The notes beneath the pieces are model-generated. The model did no database searches. It saw only the letters and a program-made list of their open reading frames with translations, and was not told the DNA's origin. Of a stretch of DNA of 64,000 nucleotides, positions 34,015 through 46,623 are shown piece by piece. How positions within the stretch are numbered: position 1 is the stretch's first letter; every line of letters starts with the position of its first letter. The translations under genes and the position numbers were made by a program. Source of the DNA: Perognathus longimembris pacificus (Eukaryota; Chordata; Mammalia; Rodentia; Heteromyidae); contig NC_063188.1 of NCBI RefSeq assembly GCF_023159225.1, forward strand, positions 17,567,086 to 17,631,085, in the 5' to 3' direction.

Positions 34015-35640
34015 TTTCATTTACTTGTTATCTATACCATGGTTAGTACCCTATACCTTGCTTCTTGACCGGTTGCTCTCTCCCCACACTAGAAGTGAAC
34101 TCCAGGATAGGAAGAGTTGTCCCTTGCATTCTGCACAGTTTTCCCAGGACTTATGAACTTGGCACACAGTAGGCAGGCAGGGGCTATGGATTAGCTCTCT
34201 CCAAGAACTGTGCCTATCAGTCAGGGGAGGCTTCTTGGAAGAGGCTCAATCACACACATACCCATAGCAAAAGTAGCTTCTAGCCTGCTGCACCTGAAGA
34301 CATCTCTGAAAGAATGGTTCCGGTGGGTGGAGACTGTGTGGAAATGGGAGGGACTAGAAATGGGGGTGTGGCTATGGGAGTGACTATCCAAGGAACCATA
34401 CTGCTCAAAAGGGACAAGGAAAGATGGCTACCTGGTGGAGTAGGAGCAGGCCACAGCCTAGTTACTTCTCAGCGTCCATGTTGGCTTCCAGCACGTGGCC
34501 TTAGTGTGACCAGCTCTGGTATGTGGCCAAATCCTCTCAAGCAGAGTCCCTTGAGGGGCCAAGCATCTCTGAAGAGGTGGGGGGTCCAAGCTTCAGGCAT
34601 TTCCCCTCATGAACCAAAGGAATGCCGGAGAAGCCCCAAGAACAATGGGGAGCTGACAGTCCCTTAGAGAACCTGTGAGTTGGCCCAAGTGTGGGAGTGC
34701 ACAGCTGCCTGCCAGAACCTGAGGTAGAGGAGAGGGGTTGGCAGGGATACAGAGAAGCTATGGAATCCTGGAAGGAGGAAGGCGGAAGCAGCTGGGGATG
34801 ACATGGACAGGCATTTCCCGCCTCAGGATGCCCTCCTGCTTTCTTCACTGCCGTTGCAGCTGCAAGAGCAAAAGCTGCAGCTTCCTCTAGACAAAGACTC
34901 TTCTAGAGCTAGGGACGGTCAGGCTCTAGTGAGCTCCCTCGATGCTCAGCAGTTCTTGCCACCCCAGAAGCTGTGCAGGCAAAGCGTTCAACCAGCACGA
35001 GTACCTGCAGGCCTAGGAAAGCAAGGGGAGGGCAAGGTGATTGGCTCCAGCTCTCTCCCTGTCATTGCCTAAAGAGTCTGTCAGTATATTGGGGGCTTCT
35101 ATAAGCAGTCTCTTGGCAAATCGAAGCCTCTCAGTTCAAAACAAAATTTCTCATTTTTCCCATCCGGATACCCCATTTTAGCACTCTGCAATATCTTATC
35201 TGCTCTGTAGTCTACTCTAAGCCTACTCCTGTTGAGAAACTTGGTGTTTGATCATCACCCCATTCAATTTGTAGTGATCATGGCCCCATTTGTGATCCTT
35301 AATGATTACTGAAGGTTCCAGCATGGGGAAGCTAAGCTGTGGTCCTTCTAATTCCCAGCACTGAAGTTGTAGCCACCGCCACCGGCCCATCCCTTTACTC
35401 TTCCTTTGAAGAAGTTCTGTTTGAGCACAAGTTACCTTATTCTAAGGGTAAATCCCACTCCATCTTTATTTATAATAAACCTCATTTGTAAGGCAAAATC
35501 ATATATTTGCAAGCACTGGTGCTTGATTGTCAGTGATATACCTTGTAACTAACTGAGCTGCCTTAACATTGTTGTTCACAGAAAAGGCCTCATCCAGTCT
35601 GCTCTGAAATTGTCTCTTTTATTGGAAAGACCTTCCTAGG
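34015..35640. other. Intergenic, nothing recognised
   Basis: Single-copy-looking, fairly GC-rich around 34300-35070. The open frames there have no recognisable domain and no splice context that I trust. Confidence 0.55.
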
Positions 35641-35644
35641 ACAG

Positions 35645-35955
35645 GTATGTTAAATTTCTGTTACTGTAACCAATACCCAAGACCACCAACTATACATAGA
35701 AGAGGTTTATTTTGGCTCACAGTTTTAGAGGTTTCAATTCATGATTTTTTTGGATATGCGGTGAGGATACACATGGTGGTGGGAGCACATGGCAGAGGAA
35801 AACCACTTATTTCATGGTGGGTGGTGAAAGATAGCAAGAGGAAGAGACTGGTGTCCCATAATCCCCGTCAAGGATGGGGATTCAATGACCTAACTTCCTT
35901 TGACTTAATTTCACCTCCTAAAGGTTCTGCCATCTCACAATAGTGTTGCAATGGA
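35645..35955 (-). mobile_element. MaLR-type LTR (rodent MT/ORR-like), antisense
   Basis: Contains aagaggtttattttggctca cag and a gtgggagcacatggcagagg stretch, the usual antisense end of a rodent MaLR LTR. Non-coding. Confidence 0.65.
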
Positions 35956-36289
35956 GGTAAAATCTTTGACATATCAATTTGGGGAATACTTAACACTTAT
36001 CCTAGATCAGGAAGCCCTCATACACATGCCTCTTCCATGGTGGACTGAGGGTCACTGCAGGTGTTTATGGCAGAAAATAGGAATAGAAATGGTGCTGCTT
36101 GTCTCAAGCTCCCTCGAGCTGAGGAAAGTAGCCTGCTCACCATCCTCTAGATAACCACCCAACAATGGGAGAAGACCAGGACAGAGCTAGCCGAATGCTC
36201 CAGTTCCACTAGAGCTGTAGCATCTCAAGACTAACAACAAGGATTCAGTATACCTTAGGAGATATAGAGACACATGAGTACGGTGTCTT

Positions 36290-36705
36290 AGTCTCTTTTT
36301 GTTACCATAACAAAATACCACAAAGTGGGTAATATAAAGGCAAGAATTATTCTTTGGCTAATGGTTCTAGAGGCTGGGATGGCCAAGGCTCTGGTGGCAG
36401 TGTCTGGTAAGGGCTTGAGGACTGTAGTGCTGCAGTAGTAATATGTCCTCAAGTGAAAGGCTTCACGTGGTTAGATGGCAAGCAAGCACATGCATGAGAG
36501 CCCACTTGTACAACAAAGCCACTCTGTCAAGAACAAGACCACTCCTGAAAGAGCTAACACACCTCCATGAGAAGGCTTTCATCCATGCACAGGTGCAGAG
36601 GCTTTCCCACATAAACACTCCCCATTAGGTCCCACTTGCCAACACTGCCACACTAGGTATTAAAAGTTCCAACACATGACCTTGGAAACCACAGTAGAAG
36701 ACAAA
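36290..36705 (-). mobile_element. MaLR-type LTR (MLT/MST-like), antisense
   Basis: gttaccataacaaaatacca ... attaggtcccacttgccaac matches the reverse complement of an MST/MLT LTR along its length. Old and non-coding. Confidence 0.72.
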
Positions 36706-36924
36706 ATGCTAAGCCATCATTTAAACCTCAACTGTCCAGAAGCATCACTAGCAATCATAGGTGGTTATAGAGCACTGGAAACATGGCCACTGCACACCAG
36801 AATTAGAAGAAAATAATATAAATATGTCATCAATGCTCTTCATACTAATTACATATTACAATGATAACATGTGGATATAGTGAGTAAAATAAAGTATGCA
36901 ATGAACTATATGAAACTATAGAGG

Positions 36925-37085
36925 GGAAAGGGAAATTTTAAAAAGAGGCAATTTCCAACAGGCTATATTAGGGGGCCAGTGTCAGTGGGAGGGGGAAGGG
37001 CAAATGGGGAAGGTGAAGGAGGGTAAATGTGGTCAAAGGACTTTATACACATGTACGAAAATAGAACAGTGAATCTTGTCAAAGC
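36925..37085 (+). mobile_element. LINE-1 3'UTR remnant
   Basis: A G-rich polypurine tract (gtgggagggggaagggcaa) then atgtacgaaaatagaacagt, similar to 23960-24050. Confidence 0.65.
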
Positions 37086-37091
37086 AGGAGG

Positions 37092-37320
37092 GAAGCTGAT
37101 CGCTGGTGACTCACACCTGTAATCCAAATTATTCAGGTGGCTGAGATCCAGAGAATGGTAATTCAAGGCCATCCCAGGCAGACTCCAAAGAATAACCAGC
37201 AAGAAGTCAGGCCAGAGGTATGGCTCAAGTGGTAGAGTGCCAGGTGTGAGCAAGCAAGCTAAGCAAGCATGAGGCCTTGAGTCAAACCCTAGTACCATAC
37301 CACCCTCCTCTAGAAAAAAA
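37092..37320 (+). repeat. Composite SINE, diverged
   Basis: ctggtgactcacacctgtaa head and ggctcaagtggtagagtgcc in the Geo module. Confidence 0.75.
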
Positions 37321-37639
37321 ATGGGGGGATGGGATGATAAAGGAGAATGAATGAAAGAGTCATATGGCAGACAGATGGCGAGCCTGATTGCTCCCAGGGA
37401 TCCACATGTATGATTAGAAGTGAAAATTTTAAGAGAAACCTGATTAGAGTATCTTCAGATTTAATTTCCACTTCCTATTCTTTGATCCAACATGATCCAC
37501 CAACTTAACCACAAAGGATTACGAAGCTTCTGTTAAAGGCAGGCCAGCCTCTACCCTTACCATACTAGGTACTGTAAGGTATACACAAAAGCCATCGTGA
37601 CTTGCAGAAGTCATTTCAGCAGAGGTAGCATTAGCAAAG

Positions 37640-37818
37640 ATCAGAAATCATATAACATAGTTAAAGCCTAAGAAGATGCTTAGAGCACTGTAGAAATGGT
37701 TCAGCAAAACTAGGGAAGCACGAGGGAAAGGGTGGCACTGTTCAAAAGGAAATGTACTCTTTACCTGACTTAGGTAACTGTAACCCCTTTGTATATCATC
37801 TTTATAATAAAAACAATT
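37640..37818 (+). mobile_element. LINE-1 3' end remnant
   Basis: Ends gtaactgtaacccctttgta ... ataataaaaacaatt, the L1 terminal pattern. Confidence 0.65.
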
Positions 37819-37999
37819 CAATGGTTCAGCACCCTGGTGGAGCCTCAATCCAGCCTCAATGGCTGATGGACATGATCTGAGGAATTTCTAAGTGTGTCAA
37901 GTCCTGATCTAGTAAGGAAAGAGGTGGAAGTGAGTAGACTGAACAGTCTAGAGGCCCAAATTCAACAGGTACTACATAAGCTACATAAGAAGGACACCA

Positions 38000-38203
38000 G
38001 GGGGGGGGGCTTGCCTAGTGGCAAGAGTGCCTGCCTCATATACATGAGGCCCTGGGTTTGATTCCTCAGCACCACATATATAGAAAATGGCCAGAAGGGG
38101 CGCTGTGGCTCGAGTGTTAGAGTGCTAGGGTTGAGCAAAAAGAAGTCAGGGACAGTGCTCAGGCCCTGAGTCCAAGCCCAGGACTGGCCAAAAAAAAAAA
38201 AAA
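38000..38203 (+). repeat. IDL-Geo SINE, young
   Basis: Full copy with an A-tail. The duplication aagaaggacaccagggg lies at about 37987 and 38203. Confidence 0.93.
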
Positions 38204-38732
38204 GAAGGACACCAGGGGCTTGAATTTTCAGGTAGGGAAATGTGTACTGGTTTGGTTCTGAGTTTAGAACAGATCTGACTTTACTGTAGAGTGCAGATTC
38301 TGGGATTAGATGTAGAAAAATTTGATACAAAGCCATGATGAGAGATAAAGCAAAACCATGCAGGAGCTAATATGTACTTCCACTATAGCCCCTAAGTGAA
38401 GGTATGAAATGATTGAGGCATTCTCAAAATAAAAGAGCATCTACTATAGATAAATTTTCCACTCCAGCTGTACCCTTCCTGCATTCTATTTGGTACCAAT
38501 GCTCAAAAGAGACAATACCTCTTTTTACTTGAGAAAATTCTGACCCTTTCCATAGGTTAAAAAATTCAATCTTAATTTCGAAATCCTTACTACCACTCAT
38601 TTAATATTCAGGAATTATCACCTGAATGGGGAATAGTAGTTCTGTTCATTGGAGCTCACTGTAAGTTATTGTTAACATTGCATGAAGTTTTATATTATAC
38701 AAGGCTTTAGTGATTTTAGTGATTGTGTGTGC

Positions 38733-38734
<2 letters not shown>

Positions 38735-38780
<46 letters not shown>

Positions 38781-38787
38781 GTATGTG
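38735..38787. repeat. (GT)n microsatellite
   Basis: About 19 pure GT units, then GTAT variants, abutting the tail of the minus-strand SINE that follows. Confidence 0.97.
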
Positions 38788-39007
38788 TACACTGATCCTG
38801 GGGCTTTCCAGGGCACAGTCTCTGAGCTTTTTTGCTTAAGACTGGCAGGCTACCACGTGAGCCATAGCTCCACCCCTGGGTTGTTTTGGTTGTTAATTAG
38901 AGATGAGTCACATGGTCTTTCCTGCCTGGGCTGGCTTTAAACTGCAATCATCAGATCTCAGTCTCCTGAATAACTAGGATTACAAGTGTGAGGCACTGGC
39001 ACCTGGC
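38788..39007 (-). repeat. Composite SINE, B1-like head with Geo tail
   Basis: Antisense. Its A-tail side has been replaced by the GT microsatellite. Confidence 0.83.
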
Positions 39008-39454
39008 ATAGTGATGTTTTAATGGACTCAAATGGTACTACTTTGGGTGGGGACTGCTTGGTATATTGTGTTACTCATTTTTCTCTCAACTCTGCCCCCA
39101 AACTTGCCCCCAAACACATAAAGAAGGTCCCCTATGTAGATCAACATGTAACATGCTGGTGATGGGTCAAGTCCAGCTGTGTGGTTTCCCCAGGTCCCGT
39201 TACCACTCCTTCTCATTTCATTTCAATCACTACCAAGGTCCTATGGACTACTTGCTGGGTGTTGGTCTTGTGGAAGTTACAGAGGAGGTCATGTCTCTAC
39301 ACCCATGCACACACATTGTTAGGATACCATTCAGTTAGCTCTCCAGGACAGATCCATGACAAGGCTATGAGAGAATAGAGAAGAAATTCTACTGGAGTGG
39401 ATCAGGGAGACTTCCTAAAGAATAATGCATATAAACAATCTTGAAAGAGGACTT

Positions 39455-39690
39455 GCACACTAATACATACATAGTGCTTACTACATGCCAGATACTCTCC
39501 TAAGTGCATTGCAAATGTCAACTCATTTAGGACTTACCACAGGGAAATGAGTATACACACTCATTTAACAGACATGGAAATGGAGGCTGGCTGACTTGCC
39601 TAGGGCCACACATTTAGGAAAGGGGTGACTTTGCATCAAACCTGACAGACTCCATGCTTATAACCCCTGTGCTACACTATCTCTTGAATG
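39455..39690 (-). repeat. MIR remnant
   Basis: agtgcttactacatgccaga and catttaacagacatggaaat are the antisense MIR pattern. Confidence 0.7.
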
Positions 39691-39699
39691 GGCAGAAAA

Positions 39700-41340
39700 G
39701 AGATGAGAGCAGGGTGGTACAAGCTAGGGGAAAAAAAATCAGCAGTCTTCATGCAAAGCAGGAATCATCTGCTATGGCTGGAGTGTCCGGCAGATATTCC
39801 AAGAGTGGGCTGAAATAAGGGATCTCAAATTAAGTCATGGGGTACATGAGGGCACGGGGTACCATGGTGTTTAGAGCGGGTACAGCAGCAGCAATCACCC
39901 AAGTCCTAACTAACTTTGTTATGCAAGCAAGGAGGCATGTCCCTTGATCAAGGCCATAGAAGACAATGTTGTCTGTTTCCCAGAGGCCTGGCAGAACCCC
40001 ACTGTCTATCCACTGAGCTCTAAGGACAGTGCTCATTCAAGGGCAAGAATGGAAAATCCATCATGCTGCAGGCAGGAAATTCCACAGTGAAGGCCCCTTG
40101 AACTGCATCACTGCAGAAGGAGCCATCCGCCTTTGTAAGGCAGGTCCCATTCCTGTTTTGTTTGTTTGGTGACTGAAGGTTGTTATCCTCCCTCCACCCG
40201 ACTCTGCCTGTGTTTATGTCAGAGAAATGTTTGCCATCAGAAAACAAAGTCCAGGCAAGGCTTGTCAATGCAGCCAACTGTGGAGCCCTTCTCTCAGGCA
40301 TTTCCGGGCTTGCTGCCTCCTGATGTATTTTTCAGTTGAACTACATCAAAGATCTCCTTGTAGCTTCTCTCTCATCTTAAAGGGACTATGATGCTGAGAG
40401 GAAACCATTTGATTCTGGAAGCAAAGCAACATCTAGACTTGACATACTCACCTGTCTCCAGCTTGGCTAACAAGCTGTTCACCGCCCTCAGCAAACAGCC
40501 ACCGAGGGTCCAAGACTCAGGCATCTCTCTGGGGCACCCGGCCTAAAAGAGCAGCATGGGGCAGCATTTCACATGGAATCAGATCTCAGAACTGTAAAGC
40601 AAGGCAGAATAGGTAACACCTCTGACCACTAGTAGGAGCATCCTTATTTTGCCAATGAAATAACTGGATCTCAGAAGCAAAGGAGGAATATGACAGAGAA
40701 GGAAAAGGGAGTGAGGATAGTGCAAAGATCAAGGCAAGAAAGAGGACAGAATGAGAGTTGGAGAACAAGGGCTGCACACATGGCCTCTGGAACCATCCAG
40801 CCAAAGATCCCTCTGTGCCTTCCTTCTGACCACTCCAAGGTCTTCACTTTGGGGACTCAATATCTTGCCTCAGCCTCACTGACCTATTAGTCCCTGTTAC
40901 CAGCCAACACACAGCCGATCCCATCTCACATGACTTGGGAAGGAGTATGCCCATCCTATCCTTATCCTTCTTTTCCTTCCCAGTCCAACTGGAGCCTCAC
41001 TTCCTCTATTGTCCTTCCTTCGTGGACAACACAAAGTCTAGGATGAAGAGTTTAACATTAGGCCAAATACAGAATAGCTTATGGGCTTCCCCACATCCTC
41101 CTGTATAAACTACCAGAATCCACTATGCAGGGCAAAAGCCAAGTCCTTTCCTCTTCCCTATGTTCCTCTCTTTCAACGATCCACTTCAAGTATATTTGAT
41201 GCTAGAGTCAGGCTCATCACCTCCATGCTATAGCTTTGACTGAATAGAAGAGCTGGACTCTATGACCAAGACTTTGTTGATCCTATGAGCAAAGCAAAAG
41301 ACATATGAAGTGGAAAGGTCTGGGATGCACCCTCTACTAA
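39700..41340. other. Intergenic, repeat-poor
   Basis: 1.6 kb with no repeat that I recognise, one of the longest such stretches outside the genes. No gene model can be supported. Confidence 0.55.
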
Positions 41341-41342
41341 CA

Positions 41343-41345
<3 letters not shown>

Positions 41346-41398
<53 letters not shown>
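41346..41398. repeat. (CA)n microsatellite
   Basis: About 26 uninterrupted CA units. Confidence 0.98.
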
Positions 41399-41401
<3 letters not shown>

Positions 41402-42069
41402 CTTTGAAAACTCCTTGAGTACAAATGTTGCAACCCTCAGCAGGGAAGTGGCTGCATATCACAGGCTTTGACATTTCCATATTCACTCTCATTATATCCT
41501 GCTCCTCTTTATTACATTTCATATGCCATGAAAGCAGAAAGCATCCGACTAGGTTGTCCACTTCTATAATCCAAACACCAAGCATAGTACCTGGCTCATA
41601 GTAGATGCTCCAAAAGAAGATGCTGAATGAATGAATCCACTGGGTTCAATTGCTTGACAACATTTTGTGATGAATTTGCACCTGTAACACATTCTGCCAC
41701 TCCTTAGGGGAAGGTAGGATGTTTGGGAGTGGACTACATAGAATCCACTAACTAAACTGCCTGATCTGAGGTCCTAACTGAAGAGCAAAGAAAAGACCTT
41801 GTAGACATGACTTCCCTGCTGAGATTTGCTATTGCAATCATCACTCTGAAGCAGAGCCTCAAGGACTGAGATTCAGAACTTTAAGTCACCTCCTAAATCA
41901 AAGAGAAAACTTGGCAGGGACTGGGGCATTGTTTGTTTACCACAACTGTCAGCAAACAGGATCTAAACGGCAGGAGGAGTTGATGTAGCACTTCCTAAGT
42001 GACCTGGGTCAACAACCACCACAACAAAAATAGGGGAATTCCCCAGATTAATGCCTAATAATAGCTTAT

Positions 42070-42200
42070 TTCAAACTCACCAGCTGTGTGACCTCAAGCA
42101 AGTTATTTGACCTCTCTGAGCCTCAGTATCCTTATCTGTAAAATGGGTATGGTAGTAGTGAAACCTTTATGTTCATCCCAGGCAGGAGACCTACTCAATG
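42070..42200 (+). repeat. MIR remnant, well preserved
   Basis: accagctgtgtgacctcaag, cctctctgagcctcagtatc and ctgtaaaatgggtatggtag follow the MIR core in order. Confidence 0.85.
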
Positions 42201-42524
42201 TCAAAATTCCACAAATACAGACAATTCCTTGCTTACCACACTTCCTAAAGGAGTTCTCTTCAGAATCAAGGTCTAGATCTTGGTGACTTGAACCTACTTA
42301 GTTGACAATCTCAGGTGTGCTTCCTATTCTTGTTCTGATCTTCAACGAATTTGTTCTTCCTCAAGGCTGAGCTTGAGACACAGTGTATGGCAAAAATTAC
42401 ACTCAAGAAATATTCTCTAATTACTGTGTAGTTCCAGATGCCCTTATATTTTAAGCCACATGATGAATTTTGTCCATGAGAGTCAATGGAAATACTGTGT
42501 GTCGTTTCTGGACGATAGCAGTAG

Positions 42525-43015
42525 TTGGTATGCTCCTATGAATTGAATTGTATTTCCCTCCCTGAAACTCATGCTGAAGTAGTGAACCCACTGTGGCTAC
42601 ATTTGGAGCAAAAAAGCCATCAAGGTTAAACGAAATCATAAGAGTGGGTCTACGTCCAATAAGATTAGTCTCCTTATAAAGAGGCCACCATCTCACTACC
42701 CCACGTGGGACCCAGAAGTCAGGCACTTGCAAGCCAGAAAGGGAGTTTTTGCCATGTATGCACTCTATCAGTACCTTGCTTATATTCTTTCCAGCATCCA
42801 GAATTGAGGGGAATACATTCTGATTTTATGAAAGCCTGGGCCAAGGAAGTCTGTGCTGCTCCCTTCTCCTACCATGAAACTCTTGGAATCTACTGGATTC
42901 AGTCAGCTTACCTACCTTCCATCTCCCCTGAACTAAGCTATGTGAACAAGAATCCTTTCCTGTGTTAGACCATGACATTATAGTGTTTCTATGTTACTGC
43001 AGCTTAACTCTACCT
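42525..43015 (+). mobile_element. MLT1-like MaLR LTR
   Basis: ctatgaattgaattgtattt, aggttaaacgaaatcataag and ccaataagattagtctcctt, then a gttactgcagcttaac end, match an MLT1-type LTR in sense. Old and non-coding. Confidence 0.75.
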
Positions 43016-43574
43016 ATCCTCACCAATGCCCAGATGGCAGACAAATCTATATCACATTTGTCTAAGACTAAAAGTAGAAGAATGCTGCTAGCTGTTCTCT
43101 TGGAACCCAATTTGTCTTCCAAGACTGAGTATGGACCCGGTGAGTTGTGGGTATTAAGATAGATGGAACCATACTCTTTGAATTGTGGGATGTGGCAGTG
43201 ACCATTAAAATGGCTCAAGGAATCCATTGAAGTTTCAGCTAAGTAAATAAGAGCTTTAGTTGGTTAAAAAAATTTGGTTAGGATATGCTTTGAAGTTAGG
43301 CTTTATTTCTAGAAAGTTCCCAGGATATGTACACCACTTCTGTAGAAAGAGTCATATATTTACGCATTGATAACCAAAGAAGCACATTCTTCAGGGATGG
43401 TTTTCTGGCTTCCACCCCATGCTGGTTCACAAAATAGGAAGCAGACTTCCACAATTGCCCTACAGTTATCCCTTTGCCACCCCAGGAGGAGGTTTGAGTT
43501 TCATCAGGAGTAAGAGGCCTGTGCCACTACATCAGATTCCTTGTGCCATCTTTTGTAACCTTTGTAATAGCTGC

Positions 43575-43790
43575 TGATCCCTAATAGTAGCTACAGCCAA
43601 TAGTTATTGTATATTCTATGAGCCAAGTCCTGTGTTAACTTATTTGTTTGCATGCTATTTTCTGGGCTTCTCCCAGAGCCAGAGGATGTTGTGGTTATCA
43701 TCTTTATAGCAGAGGAAAGTGAAATTCAGATAGTGGAAGTGACTTATCCAAAGTCAAACAGCTAGCATGGAACCCTGGCCTCAAATAGAA
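43575..43790 (-). repeat. MIR remnant
   Basis: gagccaagtcctgtgttaac ... cagaggaaagtgaaattcag ... caaagtcaaacagctagc. Another short MIR-like piece follows at about 43970-44110. Confidence 0.65.
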
Positions 43791-43838
43791 ACAAAGCATT
43801 TCTGATTCCACCACAATAATCGTAAGCTCTGGCTTCTA

Positions 43839-43852
43839 CTGCCCCCTACAGG
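43839..43852 (-). promoter_or_regulatory. CTCF-like core motif (13/14)
   Basis: The minus strand reads CCTGTAGGGGGCAG; mismatch at position 3. Confidence 0.4.
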
Positions 43853-44815
43853 TTAGTCTGTTACAGTCTCTTGTGGAATTGCTCCCTGTACCCTACAAGG
43901 TCATGAAAGGTAGAGATGGCTTTTGATGAATACTTAGCCTTTCTCATTTGAATGGCACTTTACAGTTAACATAGAGTGTCTGCACACAAAATCTCATCTA
44001 ATTGTTACTACGCTCCTGAGATGCTTGTGTTATCTGTAGTTTACAAGCAGGGTAACTAAACCTCAAAGAGGCTTGTGACTTGCAAGAGGCATGCATCCAG
44101 TTGGGTGACAATGAATTACTCTTTCTCTGGCCCAATGTGCCTCTTACTGGGTAATTGCTTCCTGGGAAGCTCTTCCCCTTCTCCTGGAAACTTGGTATGC
44201 TAAGCTCATTTCCACCCAATTTAAAATAGGTCAATAAGGGACATTCATTTTACCTCCAATCCACGGGTGTTGAAGCTGAGGCATAAAAAAATTATACAAT
44301 TTTAATTCAATAGGATGTGAGTGGGCCTTCTGTAGAGCCTAAAATTGGCAACTAGGCCTCAAAGCTAAGGACAAATCCCCTAGAGGACCAAGCTACCCTC
44401 TGGACTTATTAAGAGACTCCCTACAGCTCCCACTCCCCTGAAGGCATTGGGGGAACATCATGGATCAGGAGACTCTGGTCTAGTGGTATAGATTCTCCAT
44501 TTCCAGGTTCCCAGCTGGGTGAGGGGTTCCAAAAGAATGCCACCAAGAAGGTTGAGAGTTGGGCTGTGAGAGGGAAGAATAGCATGCCATTGAAAAGTAG
44601 GCATCTGGGTGGGTGGCAGACTGGTGGCTCTGTCCTCAGCCTACGTATGAGACCAAATTAAAGGGGAAGAGGCGAGAGGGCTGGGGAAAATGAGCCCTGC
44701 CAGCAGCTGTATGGCCAGCAGAGTACGCTGACTTCTAGTCTATGGCTATTCCAGTAAGTAGTGGGTTTGAATTGTTCTATCTTACCCTAATGTAAAGCCT
44801 GAAACACAGGGAAAA

Positions 44816-44879
44816 CTCTGGACTATATACACGTAAATAATTCTTTTCTCTGGACTATATACACGTAAATAATTCTTTT
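44816..44879. repeat. Perfect 32-bp tandem duplication
   Basis: The unit 44816-44847 is repeated base for base at 44848-44879. It begins ctctggactatatac and ends ataattctttt. Confidence 0.97.
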
Positions 44880-45149
44880 CTGAATAGGACTCTAGTCTCC
44901 CAGAAAATAAGAGCAAGAATAGAATAATGGAACTCTATCAAATTAATACATTTTAGCACAGCAAAAGAAACATTTACCAGCATCAAGAGACAACCCACAG
45001 AATGGAAGAAAATCTTTGAGAAGATATTCAATGGATAAAGGATTCATATCAATAATACACAATAATACACAAAAGACCTCAACAAGTTAAACAGTAAAAG
45101 AACAAATAACCCAATGGGGAACAAATTGGACAATTCTTAAAAGAAGGAA

Positions 45150-45495
45150 TACTAATGACGTGAAGTACAGAGGCTCCGTTCTGTCTTCATAGGTTCTTAG
45201 GAGGCTGAGATAGGGGAGTATGGACATCTAAGTAAATAGAAGTCCATGACACTCCATCTCAACCAATGGCTAAGTGTGGTGGTACATGTCTATCATCCCC
45301 ATCGACACAGCAAAACACAAGGGTGAAGATCACAGCCCAGGCCCACCTGGCCATTAAGGGAGACCTTACTTCAAAAAAATAACTAATAAAGGAGACCAGA
45401 TATATAGAGCGTACCTACCCAGCAAGTATTAAGCTGTGAGTTCAATCTCCAGTAACACACACACACACACACACACATACACACACATACACACA
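45150..45495 (+). repeat. B1-like SINE with (CA)n tail
   Basis: Diverged B1-like body (ggctaagtgtggtggtacat) ending in about 40 bases of CA/CATA repeat. L1 sequence resumes with tacaaatggctaatatatga. Confidence 0.7.
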
Positions 45496-46021
45496 CACTA
45501 CAAATGGCTAATATATGAAGAAATGTTCAACATCTTTAGTCATAAAGGCAATGCAAATCAAAATGACAGTGATATTCCATTCTCTCCAGTGGGAAATGTC
45601 CACCATGAAGAATACAATAAAAAATGCTGGTAAGGATAGAGCAGAGAAGAACCCTCATACACTGCTGGTAGGAATGTAAACTACTACAACCACTTATGGA
45701 AATCAGTATGGACATTCCTAAAAATAGATATACTGTATGTTCCTACCATGACACTCTTGAGTATATCTTCTAAGCAATGTAAATCAATTATGAAAAACAT
45801 CTGCATAACCATGTTCATTACAGCTCTGTTCACAATAGCCAAACTGTGGAATCAGCCAAAGCACCTGAGAACTCAGGAATGGGTAAAGAAAACATGGTAC
45901 ATGTATACCACAGAATACTACTCAGCCATAAAGAAAACTTAAATCATATCATTTGTACAAAAACTGGAGCTGCAAGTTATCATGTTGGGTAAGATAAGCC
46001 AAGCTCAACAAGGCAAATATA

Positions 46022-46222
46022 GGGGCTGGGAATATAGCCTAGTGGCAAGAGTGCTTGGCTCGTATACTTGAAGCCCTGGGTTTGATTCTCCAGCACCACA
46101 TATACAGAAAACGTCCAGAAGTGGCGCTGTGGCTCAAGTGGCAGAGTGCTAGCCTTGAGCAAAAAGAAGCCAGGGACAGTGCTCAGGTCCTGAGTCCAAG
46201 GCCCAGGACTGGCAAAAAAAAG
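46022..46222 (+). repeat. IDL-Geo SINE, young
   Basis: Full copy. Target duplication aaggcaaatata on both sides (about 46011 and 46219). Confidence 0.94.
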
Positions 46223-46278
46223 GCAAATATAAAAAGTGACATTGATCAAGACATATTTGTTAGGTTTTTAAAGTAGGT

Positions 46279-46572
46279 TGCTGGTAAAGGAGAACGCCAC
46301 GCGGTATTCAGGCAGGAAAGAAAGTTTATTACCGAACTGCTGGCCTGTGGCCAAGATGATCCATGGCCGGAGAGAAGGGAGAGAGAGAGAGACTCTCACC
46401 CAGCCCTGCTTTATTTAGGGCAGGGGCAGGGGGTGTGGCCAGGTGGATTAGGAGGTGACCTCAGGGAAAGGGGAGGTAACTGCCTCCAGGTCTGCTGGTT
46501 ACCCAGGTAAGTGGGTGGAGACTTAATGAGGTGGGGGCATCTGCATGTAGCACTCAGGGAGAGGACCTAACA
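46279..46572 (-). mobile_element. Solo LTR of an endogenous retrovirus-like element
   Basis: On the minus strand a 294-base block starts TGTTAGG and ends GCA. It holds a TATA- or signal-like taaataaagcagg, an AATAAA at 46325-46330 followed by a TTTCTTTCCTG run and a CG-bearing U5-like end. It interrupts L1 sequence. No internal viral region is present, so no viral gene exists here. I cannot see a clean 4-6 base target duplication. Confidence 0.7.
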
Positions 46573-46623
46573 TTATTGTTAAATAGCAATTCCTTTGTAC
46601 AACTAGTTAAAGATAATAATAAA

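Larger units (their letters stand above)
44885..46623 (+). mobile_element. LINE-1 ORF2 end and 3'UTR, three later insertions inside
   Basis: ORF2 C-terminal text is readable in pieces, for example FTIAKLWNQPKHLRTQEWVK and MYTTEYYSAIKK at about 45830-45940. The element is interrupted by a B1-like SINE with a CA tract (about 45150-45495), an IDL-Geo (46022-46222) and an LTR (46279-46572). It ends at about 46623 after aaagataataataaaa. An old, inactive copy. Confidence 0.85.

Noticed and set aside
34314..35072. Possible gene in a GC-rich patch
   Set aside because: Several overlapping short frames on both strands, none with a known motif or clear splice sites.
46279..46572. Intact endogenous retrovirus
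   Set aside because: Only a solo LTR is present; no gag, pol or env sequence flanks it.
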